DNA of 43,799 bases from positions 1 through 43,799 of the forward strand of contig CANRFG010000007.1 in assembly GCA_947629815.1 (NCBI GenBank), given 5' to 3'. The notes beneath the pieces are model-generated. The model did no database searches and was not told the origin of the DNA. It worked only from the letters and a program-made list of their open reading frames with translations. Positions 43,794-43,799 of this stretch are shown in pieces. Position numbers and translations under genes: made by a program. The first letter of the stretch is position 1; each line of letters opens with the position of its first letter. Source of the DNA: an uncultured Bacilli bacterium. GTDB taxonomy: Bacteria > Bacillota_I > Bacilli_A > RF39 > UBA660.

Positions 43794-43799
43794 ATTGGA

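Overview
The window is about three quarters A+T. It reads as chromosome from an AT-rich, spore-forming Bacillota of the Bacilli / 'Tenericutes-like gut Firmicutes' type. Grounds: EzrA, HrcA with CIRCE operators, Spo0A, a SpoIID homologue, two alpha/beta small acid-soluble spore proteins, Shine-Dalgarno sequences of the AGAGGTG/AGGAGG kind, and TTGACA/TATAAT promoters. UGA is a normal stop (spo0A ends in TGA), so this is not a Mycoplasma-code genome. No species can be named from the sequence alone.

Layout. 1-2160: an Nfu-type Fe-S protein (minus), an S1-domain RNA-binding protein, and twelve tRNA genes in two transcription blocks (Val Thr Tyr Gln Lys | Leu Ser fMet Asp Phe Arg Pro), each behind its own promoter. 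2138-5183: a very small (about 3.0 kb) integrated element in the 3' end of tRNA-Pro. It is bounded by a 19-bp direct repeat and carries a tyrosine integrase, a HUH rolling-circle Rep, one small unknown gene, a hairpin-rich origin-like region and a likely small RNA. 5190-8030 is further accessory DNA: an orphan MvaI/BcnI-like endonuclease, two paralogous 76-aa XRE repressors with matching operator pairs, an unknown 90-aa gene and a holin-like pair. 8090-11292: UvsE, a GDPD, a UPF0316-type membrane protein and SpoIID. 11469-20766: ezrA, a large repeat-rich surface protein, thiI, two SASP genes, clpP (minus) and a nucleoside kinase. 20781-30035: gap, a pilin-like LamG protein, a possible small toxin-like locus, pgk with a flippase-like protein and a glycosyltransferase, spo0A and gpmI. 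30044-35410: unknown proteins, a divergent GDPD, hemW, an HD protein, a dTMP kinase, rnhB and small unknowns. 35557-43654: a second pilin-like protein, then hrcA-grpE-dnaK-pepF-dnaJ.

How parts work together. gap, pgk and gpmI supply three steps of lower glycolysis. hrcA-grpE-dnaK-dnaJ form a heat-shock cluster under two tandem CIRCE operators, with oligoendopeptidase F placed between dnaK and dnaJ. spo0A (with tandem 0A boxes upstream), spoIID and the SASP genes indicate a working sporulation programme.

Most unusual signals: (1) in the tRNA-Pro element, int and a structured ~85-nt RNA are fired from back-to-back promoters that share one -35 sequence, and the RNA 5' end is complementary over 13 nt to the int leader between a Shine-Dalgarno and an AUG; (2) at 23595-23870, a 23-aa hydrophobic peptide lies in an RNA with a sequestered ribosome site and a 10-bp 5'-3' long-range pairing, an architecture like type I toxin mRNAs; (3) four TATCT-N7-AGATA operators occur in two pairs, both at exactly 31-bp spacing, before the two XRE paralogues; (4) a 19-bp perfect repeat is shared by the 3' regions of nfu and dnaJ at opposite ends of the window.
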